27,525 nt of DNA from Verrucomicrobiota bacterium (lineage in GTDB: Bacteria > Verrucomicrobiota > Verrucomicrobiia > Opitutales > Intestinicryptomonadaceae): assembly GCA_003343565.1 (NCBI GenBank), contig QALA01000038.1:1-27525 (forward strand), in the 5' to 3' direction. Every line of letters starts with the position of its first letter. The stretch's first letter is position 1. The notes under the pieces are model-generated. The model searched no databases. It was not told the origin of the DNA and worked only from the letters and a program-made list of their open reading frames with translations. Made by a program: the position numbers and the translations under genes. Of this stretch, positions 7,727 to 14,656 are shown one piece after another.

Positions 7727-7809
7727 AACTAAACGGGCGTTTTTTGCCTAATCGTAAGGCGCGTCCGGTTTCTTTGCCGATTTTTTAACCAAACGAGCGT
7801 TTTTCAGCC
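7727..7809. repeat. Direct repeat of about 22 bases upstream of the LysM gene
   Basis: The copies at 7727-7748 and 7787-7809 share AAC-Y-AAACG-R-GCGTTTTT and a final GCC, with a few mismatches, and start 60 bases apart. The second copy ends at the base before the LysM ATG. An inverted version of the core (AAAAACGCCC, 7657-7666) lies further toward glmS. They could be regulator sites between the divergent glmS and LysM operons; there is no direct proof. Confidence 0.4.
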
Positions 7810-8382
7810 ATGCATATGCGATACTTTGCAATTCTTTCGGTTTTTGCGCTGCCGGTTTGCGCCTGGGCGCAGAACGTCGCCATTGCGGACATGCAGCAGG
7901 ACATATCCCTCATGCGCAGGGAGATTGCCGACCTCAAGACGGAGGTCGAGCAGCTGCGCCGCGAGGCCCAGTCGATGGCCCAGAGGCTTGCCAAATACGA
8001 GCGCGCAAGCTCGGCCGGAGAGTCCGCGGCCATTCAGATTGCGGGCGTGCGTTCGCAAACCGCCTCCCAGATGGAGGCGATGAAGCGCGAGATAGTCGAG
8101 CAGGTCAGGAAGGACATAGAGGCCCTGGCAAACCAGACCAACCGCCAGATGTCGAAGCTTGCCGACGCGGTCGGAAAGGTTCCCCAGCAGGAGGTTCAAA
8201 AGACCTTTAGCGAAGACTATCCCAAGACGGGAATAACCTACACCGTCAAGTCGGGCGACTACCTCACAAAAATAGCCCGCGAGAACAATTCGAGAGTCAA
8301 GTGGATTCAGGACGCCAACCGCATTGCCGATCCGTCGCGCGGGCTGCGCGCCGGGGATCAGATTTTCATACCGCAAAAGTAA
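7810..8382 (+). CDS. Exported coiled-coil protein with a C-terminal LysM domain
   Basis: This probably peptidoglycan-binding envelope protein has 190 residues. Residues 1-20 are a signal peptide ending AWA. Residues about 24-125 are a long heptad-like helix with many Arg, Glu, Leu and Gln, likely a coiled coil that oligomerises. Residues 143-188 are a LysM domain (TYTVKSGDYLTKIARENN to GDQIFIPQK). It resembles proteins that tether complexes to the cell wall or hold cell-wall enzymes in place, but no catalytic domain is present. Start is the ATG at 7810; the ATG at 7816 would equally serve. It heads an operon: parB begins 5 bases after its stop, which is an unusual pairing of a wall-binding protein with a chromosome-partition protein. 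LysM call firm, role inferred. Confidence 0.85.
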   Translation: MHMRYFAILSVFALPVCAWAQNVAIADMQQDISLMRREIADLKTEVEQLRREAQSMAQRLAKYERASSAGESAAIQIAGVRSQTASQMEAMKREIVEQVRKDIEALANQTNRQMSKLADAVGKVPQQEVQKTFSEDYPKTGITYTVKSGDYLTKIARENNSRVKWIQDANRIADPSRGLRAGDQIFIPQK

Positions 8383-8387
8383 TCGCA

Positions 8388-9347
8388 ATGGCTACGCAAC
8401 GCAAATCTCTCGGTCGCGGACTCGGCGCGATAATTTCGGCGGGCGGCGGAAAGCCGGGTTCGGCGCAGGCGGGAAAGCCGCAGAAATCCGCCGAGGCCTC
8501 GCGGCAAAATTCCGAGCCTTCCCAGGCTTCCTCCAATATCGCCGCGCACGGGCTTTTTACCGAGATTCCGACGGACAAAATCCGCGCCGGCAAATACCAG
8601 GCCAGGGCGCAATTCGACGAGGCCGACATCGCCGAACTTGCCGAGTCCATATCGTCGGAAGGGCTTTTGCAGCCGATTCTCGTCAGGCAGGCGCCCGACG
8701 GATTCTACGAACTCATGGCCGGAGAGCGCAGGTACAGGGCGTGCAAAAAATTGGGCCTTAAAAAAATCGTGGCCTGCGTCCAAAACGTGAGCGACATTTC
8801 CGCCGCCATGAAGGGGCTAATAGAAAATATCCAGCGCGCAAATCTCAACCCGATGGAGGAGGCGCGCGGATTGGCCAACCTGATGGCGAATTTTCGCCTT
8901 ACGCAGGACTCCGTCGCCCAGAGGCTCGGAAAGTCGCGCTCCGCGGTTGCAAACTTCCTGCGCCTGCTGAAGCTTTCGCCGGAAATACAGGGCTACATTT
9001 CAAGGGGGCAGCTGACGCTCGGCCACGCGAAGGTGATTCTCGGCATAGACGATCCGGTCCGGCAGCTTTTAGTTGCCAGAAAAGTGATTGAGGCCGGATT
9101 GAACGTCCGCGCCACGGAGGAGCTTGCCGCACGGGCGAAAAGGCCGGACGCCCCGGCGGGAAGGCGCGCTTCGCACACGTCGGCCGCGCAGGGCGCGGTG
9201 ATAGCCGACCTCGAAAAAAAGGTTTCTTCAAAGCTCAATGCGCGGGTCGAAATTTTGCATTCCGGCAGGCGCGGCAAAATCGTAATCCGATATGCGGACA
9301 ACGACGATTTGGGCAGAATACTCGAAATTTTCGGCGTGAAATCGTGA
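8388..9347 (+). CDS. parB: Chromosome-partitioning protein ParB
   Basis: ParB binds centromere-like parS sites, spreads as a CTP-dependent clamp and works with ParA to separate new origins. The 319 residues show the N-terminal ParA-contact box RKSLGRGLGAII (5-16) and the CTP-binding motif GERRYRA (112-118). They also show the ENIQRANLNPMEEA motif (146-159), a helix-turn-helix over about 171-192 (LTQDSVAQRLGKSRSAVANF) and a C-terminal dimerisation region. Residues 18-55 are a low-complexity linker. The ATG at 8388 begins the conserved N-terminal box. The gene lies 5 bases after the LysM gene and overlaps the next gene by one base. No parA lies in the window next to it, unlike the common parAB pair, and I saw no close match to the usual parS palindrome. 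Confidence 0.93.
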   Translation: MATQRKSLGRGLGAIISAGGGKPGSAQAGKPQKSAEASRQNSEPSQASSNIAAHGLFTEIPTDKIRAGKYQARAQFDEADIAELAESISSEGLLQPILVRQAPDGFYELMAGERRYRACKKLGLKKIVACVQNVSDISAAMKGLIENIQRANLNPMEEARGLANLMANFRLTQDSVAQRLGKSRSAVANFLRLLKLSPEIQGYISRGQLTLGHAKVILGIDDPVRQLLVARKVIEAGLNVRATEELAARAKRPDAPAGRRASHTSAAQGAVIADLEKKVSSKLNARVEILHSGRRGKIVIRYADNDDLGRILEIFGVKS

Positions 9348-10309
9348 TGTTTGAAGCGGGGCGGGCAGTGGGGAAAGCGGTTCTTGCGGCATTCGGCGTC
9401 TGCATGGCGGCCTCCTGCGCCTTTGCCATTCGGGCAAACGACTTTACGCGGGCCAACAGCGTTTTCAAGTCGCGCTACAAGTCCGAGAAGAGCTCCATTT
9501 CAGACAAGGTGTGGAGCGGTTCGCAGCTTCGCGCGGATTCTAAAGCCTACGAGCCTCCCGCGCGGACTTCTGGGCTGTCGGATCTCCGCGCCGACATGGG
9601 CGGTTCAGGGGAGGCCAAGCGCATGGGATTGGCGGACTTTTCGGGGTCCGATAAGCGCTACGACTCTCCCGAATTGAGCGGCATGAACGGCGCGTGGTCG
9701 CAGGCCGACAGCCAGTGGAAGCCGAAAAATGGGGAGCGCGACTTTACGAAGAAATATTCCGGCAGAATAGACTTTTCAAAACGCGGCAAATACGTCGATT
9801 ACCTGAAGGAGGCCTACGCCGACATGAACGAGCGCTCTATGCAGGACATAAACAAGTACCAGTTTCGCCGTTCCCATTCCTCCGATCCGGGCGTAAAGAC
9901 GACGGAGGCCGGGGCCCAGCTGCGCGATGACGATTCCTCCTTTTTCGACCTTCTTCTTGACGGTTCTGACACGGAGCGCGCGCCCGTGAAATTTTACGGG
10001 CCGAAAAACCGCAACGCCATAAAGCGCGAAGCCGCCGCCGACGCGGAAAATTCCGGCGCAGACCGGGCCGCGCAGCCTGCGAATCCGACGGCGGCGCCTC
10101 CGCCCAACGCGCGTTTCATGCCCGCGCTGATACGCACTCAATCCGGCGCGGCCCGCAAGGAGGACGAATCTTCGAACTCTTCAAAGAAAACGGTTGCCGA
10201 GAAGGAAATCGACGGGGAGAAGGCAAAAAATTTCAGGTTTATGAAGATGCCCGACAATATGCGCGGCAAAGCCACCATCAAAGTCGAGGTCGAAACGGGC
10301 GACTTTTAG
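9347..10309 (+). CDS. Secreted low-complexity protein of unknown function
   Basis: I do not recognise this 320-residue protein. Residues about 1-27 look like a signal peptide (hydrophobic VLAAFGVCMAASCAFA, probable cleavage before IRAND). The mature part is hydrophilic, rich in Ser, Asp, Lys, Arg and Ala, with many aromatic-charged patches (residues 110-180) and then a Pro/Ala-rich stretch around 225-255. It is probably largely disordered or extended. The ATG overlaps the parB stop codon by one base (TGATG), which signals translational coupling; a GTG three bases earlier is an alternative. Membership in the LysM-parB operon suggests an envelope or division-related role, but this is only context. 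A GC-A/T palindrome at 10322-10339 just after the stop could be a weak terminator. Confidence 0.7.
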   Translation: MFEAGRAVGKAVLAAFGVCMAASCAFAIRANDFTRANSVFKSRYKSEKSSISDKVWSGSQLRADSKAYEPPARTSGLSDLRADMGGSGEAKRMGLADFSGSDKRYDSPELSGMNGAWSQADSQWKPKNGERDFTKKYSGRIDFSKRGKYVDYLKEAYADMNERSMQDINKYQFRRSHSSDPGVKTTEAGAQLRDDDSSFFDLLLDGSDTERAPVKFYGPKNRNAIKREAAADAENSGADRAAQPANPTAAPPPNARFMPALIRTQSGAARKEDESSNSSKKTVAEKEIDGEKAKNFRFMKMPDNMRGKATIKVEVETGDF

Positions 10310-10560
10310 AGAGGGCGCAGGCCGGAAAAATTTTTTCGGACGTTTTGCTCTGTACTGCGCATATTGCGCGTCCGCTTGTCCGGGGGATTTTTTTGAAAAA
10401 CAAACTCCAATTTCCGCTCTATTTTTTGCGCGGGGAAAAGAAACGTTTTCAAAGTCAAATCCGCAAGTGTATGCGCCTTGTGCGCGCCTAAAAGCTTTTA
10501 ATATTTTTTAATATTTCAAAACTTTAGACATTCCTTTCGCTTTGCGGATTTCAAATTTAA

Positions 10561-10588
10561 TTTCAATCCGGCAGTTTGTGCGGCTTGC
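10561..10588 (+). repeat. Direct repeat, copy 1
   Basis: TTTCAATCCGGCAG (10561-10574) is followed directly by TTTGTGCGGC (10575-10584) and, after one variable base at the junction, by TGCG. The same blocks recur in the same order at 11056-11086, with two extra bases between the first two. Confidence 0.6.
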
Positions 10589-10794
10589 GTGCGTTGCGAG
10601 CCATTGCTCGGTTTTACAGTTTTTCATTGCCGCCCGCCTTGCAAAATTCAACCCGGACTGATTGCGGCGCGGGAAATTTATTAAAAAAAATTCACGTTCC
10701 TAAAAGGCGTTTCGCTTGGAAAGGCAGGGGGGTTGAGCCGCTTTAAACGGCCGTCGTTCGCACGGGACACGTCGGACAAATCCGCGCGGCGATT

Positions 10795-11061
10795 TTAGCC
10801 AAAAAGTTTGGGGAGTTGCCGAAAGTCTCCTATGAGGCCGACAACGGAGTCTACAAACTGCGCGTCACTCATTTTTTTGCAAATGACCCGCCCGCAGCCG
10901 ATTTCAAGTTTAATATTAACATAGGCTCCCTCATTGCAACCTTCCCGAACCGCCCTTGCAATAGAGCTTCCGAAGTCTTCCGAAAAATGGGCGTTGTCAT
11001 CAATAGTCCGATTTTTTCCTTCAAACCTTGCGACGCGATACGGCGGACGCGTCGCTTTCAA
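10795..11061 (-). pseudogene. Doubtful 88-codon open frame or gene remnant
   Basis: The frame begins at a TTG without a Shine-Dalgarno sequence and reads on without a stop further upstream, so no true start is evident. Its product has a balanced acid/base composition (for example VNIKLEIGCGRVICKKMSDA followed by QFVDSVVGLIGDFRQLPKLF), unlike the Arg-rich frames in other gaps here. That is why I list it. The opposite strand also has an open frame over the same bases. It lies between two direct repeats, and its 5' end runs into the second copy. It could be a decayed gene, part of a dispersed intergenic repeat, or chance. I recognise no family. Confidence 0.2.
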
Positions 11062-11086
11062 TCCGGCAGACTTTGTGCGGCATGCG
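11056..11086 (+). repeat. Direct repeat, copy 2
   Basis: TTTCAATCCGGCAG (11056-11069), AC, TTTGTGCGGC (11072-11081), one variable base and TGCG (11083-11086). It matches copy 1 at 10561 except for a two-base insertion and one substitution. The copies bracket about 470 bases. Confidence 0.6.
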
Positions 11087-11360
11087 AATATTTTGCAACG
11101 GGGAAATTGCGGTATAAACCTGCGCAGCGGCGGCGAATGAAATGCGCGAATGCCAAAGGTGTAAAGGCGTTAAAAATGCAAAAGTAAAAAGCGTGCGGTT
11201 GCGTTGGATAAATTACGCACGTCTCGTCTCGTTCCCAATTTGGCGGGCTTTTGCAAGCGAAAACAATCCGCAATCGGAAACTGAAAAGACGGGTATGGCG
11301 GGAGTGAAAATCGCTGCGGGCGTCGGAAAATGCAAAAGGCTTAAAAGCGGGAGAAATCCG

Positions 11361-11398
11361 AAAATAAAAACGCGCCCCATTGTCTGCAATGGAGCGCG
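11361..11398 (-). terminator. Rho-independent terminator of the beta-helix lipoprotein gene
   Basis: A stem of 11 base pairs with one mismatch is formed by CGCGC-C-CCATTG (11371-11382) and CAATGG-A-GCGCG (11387-11398) around the loop TCTG. On the minus strand it is followed by TTTTTATTTT (11361-11370). It starts about 30 bases after the stop codon at 11427. Confidence 0.85.
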
Positions 11399-11426
11399 CC
11401 GCAAGAAACCGGTTATTCTTTGGAAA

Positions 11427-13514
11427 TTACTTTTTTTCCTTCCACGGGGCCTGGCGGGGATTTTTGACCAGCGGCGGGAATTTGTAATCTTTTATGAGGG
11501 CTTGGAACTTGGCCTTCATGTCGCCTTCGACTCCCGCGTCCTTTACGCAGAAGGGCTTGAATCCTATTTTCTTGTATGCGTCGTTCTTCGGAGTTGTCCC
11601 GTCCAACTTCGGATCGGCGATTATGGAGTTGAGATCCTGCTTGAAGTCGCCCTTCCACTTTTCAAACGACAGGCCGGCAAAGGTCACTTCTCCCGCAGAG
11701 TTCCAATACATGTTGTTGTCGAAGAATGCCAGATTTGTGGGAATCGGCCTCTTTTCGCGCAGCAGGCGCGCGGGAGACTTGTATACGACTATGTTGTTCT
11801 CGAATTTGAATCCGTCTTTGAGCGTCAAATCCTTTCTTCCGCCGGCCTTTCCCTCCCAGCCCTTGAGGCCGATAAACATTCTTCCGCCGAGCCCTACTTG
11901 CGAAGTTTCGGCGTTTGCAAACACGTTGTTTTTGACCGTGCAGTTTTCGCCGTAATGCATGAAGTAGGCGTCCTCCTCCGTGTCATGGACGTAGTTTTTT
12001 GTGATGAGGAATCCCTGGCTTCCCTCGTCGTTGTAAATGCCCCAGCCGCCGTAGCGGTGGCGGCGGACCCCGAAAATTTCGTTGCCGGAAATTTCCGAGC
12101 CGCGCGAATCGCCCAAAGTGTAGATTCCGCCCATGTCGCACAGCAGGCCGTGGCCGAGACTGAATATCTTATTGTTCGTTATGCGCAGATTCTTCGTGTT
12201 GGTCTTTGCGAATCCCCATGTCCAGCCGGTGGAGACGCCGCTGTAGTATCCGTCGAATATGGCGTTGTGGTCGATTGTGACGTCTCCGCACTTCATCGAT
12301 ATGACGCCGATTCCCGCCTTGTCGAAGCGGCCGTAGGCGTTGATGATGTTGTTCTTTATTTCTATGCGGTTTGTCTGGCGGTTGCCGTTGGACTCGTCGG
12401 AGGTGTGTATTCCGTATATGTCGCTGCTTGAGTGTTCGGTTATTTTAACCCCGCCCGCGCCGAGATCCCAGAGGAGGGAATCTTCGACCTCGCAATTTTG
12501 GGAGCCCGAATAAAAGGCGACGGCGTATCCGTTCGTGTGGCGCACCTCGCAGTTGGAAAGCGACACGCCGCGCGCAAATTCAACGCGTATGAATCCGCGC
12601 GTCGTGGTCGCGCCCTGTCCGCTTTGCTTCCAGCCTTTGCCGGGGCGGCGGGCGCCGTATTCGAAGGTCACGCCGTCTATCTCGACGTCGCGCACGGGAT
12701 TTTCCGGAGAGTCTCCGAATATGTCGAGAATGCTGGCGACGACCGGGTAATACGCCCTGATATTGGCGGCCGTCTCGCCCTTCATCGGGCGGTAGTAGAG
12801 CGTTTTTGAGGTCTTGTCGAAATAGAATTCGCCGGGGGTGTCGAGCGCCTTGAACGCGTTGCATATCTTGAAGCGCGGCGCCGTCTCCCAGCGGTAAAAC
12901 GGCGTTGTCATGGTATTTTCGACGAGGACTGTAGAGGTCTTTCCGTCGGGATTCTTTACGATGTCCAGAACGCGCACTTTGTTGTTGTACCAGACTTCGT
13001 AAATGTCGAGGTAGGAATTTTGGATTTGCTCTTTGGTCAGTCCGTCGAAGAAGGCGAGATCTTCGTTGCGCATTTCGAATGCGGAGCTGTCGAGATTCTT
13101 CACGGGCTTTCCGTTATAGAGCCAGTCTTTGTCCGCCTTGGAGTACATGTAGACGACTTCCTCCGTCTGCGCCACGACGCGGCGTTCTCCGTTTACGAAA
13201 AGGGCCTCCACATCGTCGAAGTCCACGCGGGCTTTCAGCAGTTCGCCGTCGGCCGTCCAGCCTTCGACCAGTTTTCCCCCGCTTATTGTGGCGCCGCTTT
13301 TGCCCTTGATTTTCAGCCCGCTGTGGGCGGAGGAAATTTTCAGAGGCTTGTCGACCGAATAGGTTCCCCTCAAGACGAGCTTCTTTTCCGGAGTTTTTGC
13401 CGCGGCGTCGATGAGCGCTTGCAAATCCGTTCCGGAATTGTCGATCTGCCCGCAAGCGGCGGCCAATAGCGCGGCGCAGGCGGCGGATATTTTTAACAGC
13501 GTCGTATTTTTCAT
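11427..13514 (-). CDS. Right-handed parallel beta-helix lipoprotein, probably carbohydrate-active (GH141-like)
   Basis: This 695-residue surface or periplasmic protein is probably a polysaccharide-degrading enzyme. Residues 1-21 are a lipoprotein signal (LLAAAC, Cys21). The N-terminal part (LVLRGTYSVDKPLKI, then ATISGGKLVEGW near 75-87) resembles the start of GH141/GH120-type and related beta-helix glycosidases. A mid-region of strands follows, and then the helix proper with many Asn-rich turns (NNIINAYGRF, HNAIFDGYYSG, GGIYTLGDSRGSEISGNEIF, GGWGIYNDEGSQGFLITKNY). I recall such GGIYTLG and GGWGIY-DEG segments from GH141-like proteins, but I cannot assign catalytic residues. AAGGGAA lies about 9 bases before the ATG. 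It is monocistronic, with its own terminator and repeats upstream that look like operator sites. No transporter or other sugar gene is adjacent. Fold firm, family tentative. Confidence 0.8.
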   Translation of the reverse strand: MKNTTLLKISAACAALLAAACGQIDNSGTDLQALIDAAAKTPEKKLVLRGTYSVDKPLKISSAHSGLKIKGKSGATISGGKLVEGWTADGELLKARVDFDDVEALFVNGERRVVAQTEEVVYMYSKADKDWLYNGKPVKNLDSSAFEMRNEDLAFFDGLTKEQIQNSYLDIYEVWYNNKVRVLDIVKNPDGKTSTVLVENTMTTPFYRWETAPRFKICNAFKALDTPGEFYFDKTSKTLYYRPMKGETAANIRAYYPVVASILDIFGDSPENPVRDVEIDGVTFEYGARRPGKGWKQSGQGATTTRGFIRVEFARGVSLSNCEVRHTNGYAVAFYSGSQNCEVEDSLLWDLGAGGVKITEHSSSDIYGIHTSDESNGNRQTNRIEIKNNIINAYGRFDKAGIGVISMKCGDVTIDHNAIFDGYYSGVSTGWTWGFAKTNTKNLRITNNKIFSLGHGLLCDMGGIYTLGDSRGSEISGNEIFGVRRHRYGGWGIYNDEGSQGFLITKNYVHDTEEDAYFMHYGENCTVKNNVFANAETSQVGLGGRMFIGLKGWEGKAGGRKDLTLKDGFKFENNIVVYKSPARLLREKRPIPTNLAFFDNNMYWNSAGEVTFAGLSFEKWKGDFKQDLNSIIADPKLDGTTPKNDAYKKIGFKPFCVKDAGVEGDMKAKFQALIKDYKFPPLVKNPRQAPWKEKK

Positions 13515-13669
13515 GCGTTTGATTCCCTTTCCCTTAATTCATATATTTCGTTCGCAACGCGGGCGGCGCGCGGCGTTTCCCATGCTGCGAAAGCCTTACG
13601 GCATTTTTTCGGGAAAGGGGGGGCTTTTCAAAGAATCTGAAAACTCGCTCCCCTCCCGTCAGAACGCGC

Positions 13670-13727
13670 CGTTTGCATTTTACCCAAGACCCACCCAAAG
13701 GGCGCACCATGCGCAAAAATGCAAACG
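13670..13727. promoter_or_regulatory. 12-base inverted repeat upstream of the beta-helix gene
   Basis: CGTTTGCATTTT (13670-13681) and AAAATGCAAACG (13716-13727) are exact reverse complements separated by 34 bases. They lie 156-213 bases upstream of the ATG at 13514. They could be paired operator half-sites for a sugar-responsive regulator or the stem of a transcribed hairpin. The regulator is unknown. Confidence 0.4.
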
Positions 13728-13734
13728 TCACGCC

Positions 13735-13776
13735 TTTATCCGCAAATTTTTAACGCAGATTTTATCCGCATATTTT
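13735..13776. repeat. Two 16-base direct repeats upstream of the beta-helix gene
   Basis: TTTATCCGCAAATTTT (13735-13750) and TTTATCCGCATATTTT (13761-13776) match at 15 of 16 bases, with starts 26 bases apart. Their position beside the inverted repeat suggests a regulator-binding region. Confidence 0.5.
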
Positions 13777-14141
13777 AAAATTCCGCGCGTGCGAAACAGT
13801 CGGGGGAATTTTTGCGGCGCAAAGAGAGCGTGTCAACCGTTAAGTTTCTACATGTCCGTTTGAAGAAATTTTTTACGACGCGCATTTTTTTTAGTTTGAG
13901 GCCGCCGTGCGCGCCGTTTATACCGCGAGTTTTAAGTTCGCACGCCTTCCCGCGGCCTCTCTCGACGCGGACACTTCCACGCGGATATTTCCAATAGACG
14001 GTCTAATGCGCGAAACGCGGCATGTCCGGAAACGTTTTTGCGCGCGGGATTCCTTGCCGGGCTGCGAAGTCTATTGGGCGCGCGAAAAAAATGCGAAGTT
14101 TCTTAGTTCTTTTCGTCCGTCCGCTTGCCCGTCCGCCTGCG

Positions 14142-14654
14142 CTAATCCCGCACCACGGAAATTACCTTGTAGTTTGAGAGCCGCTTTGCGCCGCCGAGCT
14201 TTACAAGCTCTATGAAAAACGCCAGACATGCGACCTTCACTCCCGCCTGTTCGACTATTCTGCACATGGCCTCGGCCGTTCCGCCGGTCGCCAATACGTC
14301 GTCTATTACGGCGATTCTGTCGCCGGCCTTGAAGTCGTCGCGGTGGGCGCAGAGCAGGTCGGCGCCGTATTCGAGTTCGTATTCCTCGTCGATGGTCTCG
14401 CGCGGGAGTTTTCCCTTTTTGCGAACGGGCATGAACGGCAGGTCCAATTCGTAGGCTATCGCCGGACCGAAAAAGAATCCGCGCGATTCGGCGGCGAGTA
14501 TTTTTGTCGGAGACTCGCGCGCAATCATCGACGCCATCTGTCTTATGGTGGATTTGTATGCGTCGGCGTTCAGCATGAGGGGCGTTATGTCCTTGAATAC
14601 GACGCCGGGTTTGGGAAAGTCGATTATCGACAGTATGTAGTCTCTTGGATCCAT
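14142..14654 (-). CDS. apt: Adenine phosphoribosyltransferase
   Basis: Apt salvages adenine to AMP with PRPP in the cytoplasm. The 170 residues match the family length and begin with the typical DPRDYILSIIDFPKPGVVFK and DITPLML. AAESRGFFFGPAIA (54-67) and the PRPP motif IAVIDDVLATGGTAEA (114-129) are intact. A much longer open frame extends upstream but overlaps nadB out of frame. The ATG at 14654, two bases after the nadB stop, gives the normal N-terminus. The tight spacing means apt is expressed as the distal gene of the nadB transcript. No obvious terminator follows. Confidence 0.95.
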   Translation of the reverse strand: MDPRDYILSIIDFPKPGVVFKDITPLMLNADAYKSTIRQMASMIARESPTKILAAESRGFFFGPAIAYELDLPFMPVRKKGKLPRETIDEEYELEYGADLLCAHRDDFKAGDRIAVIDDVLATGGTAEAMCRIVEQAGVKVACLAFFIELVKLGGAKRLSNYKVISVVRD

Positions 14655-14656
14655 TT

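Larger units (their letters stand above)
10310..11426. other. Long AT-rich gene-poor region between convergent operons
   Basis: Over 1.1 kb holds no confident gene. Features visible: a palindrome CCGGAAAAATTTTTTCGG (10322-10339); an AT-rich tract around 10490-10560 with repeated TTAATATTT; a pair of direct repeats at 10561-10588 and 11056-11086; a doubtful 88-codon minus-strand frame between them; and the terminator at 11361-11398. Base composition is more AT-rich than the flanking genes in the first half. Confidence 0.55.
13515..14141. other. Gene-free region with candidate regulatory repeats
   Basis: No credible gene. It is the upstream region of the beta-helix gene and the downstream region of apt. 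It contains a 12-base inverted repeat (13670-13681 and 13716-13727), two 16-base direct repeats (13735-13750 and 13761-13776) and a 12-base tandem pair abutting the apt stop codon (14118-14129 and 14130-14141, 10 of 12 identical). No clear terminator for apt was found. Confidence 0.5.

Noticed and set aside
7577..7809. Possible glmS ribozyme or riboswitch upstream of glmS
   Set aside because: No recognisable ribozyme core on the minus strand; the spacer is short and AT-rich, and this class is typical of Gram-positive bacteria.
8388..10309. parS site near parB
   Set aside because: No sequence close to the usual palindromic parS was found by eye in or around the operon.
11142..12431. Plus-strand open frame of 429 codons
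   Set aside because: Antisense to the beta-helix gene and running over its terminator; no family-like segments.
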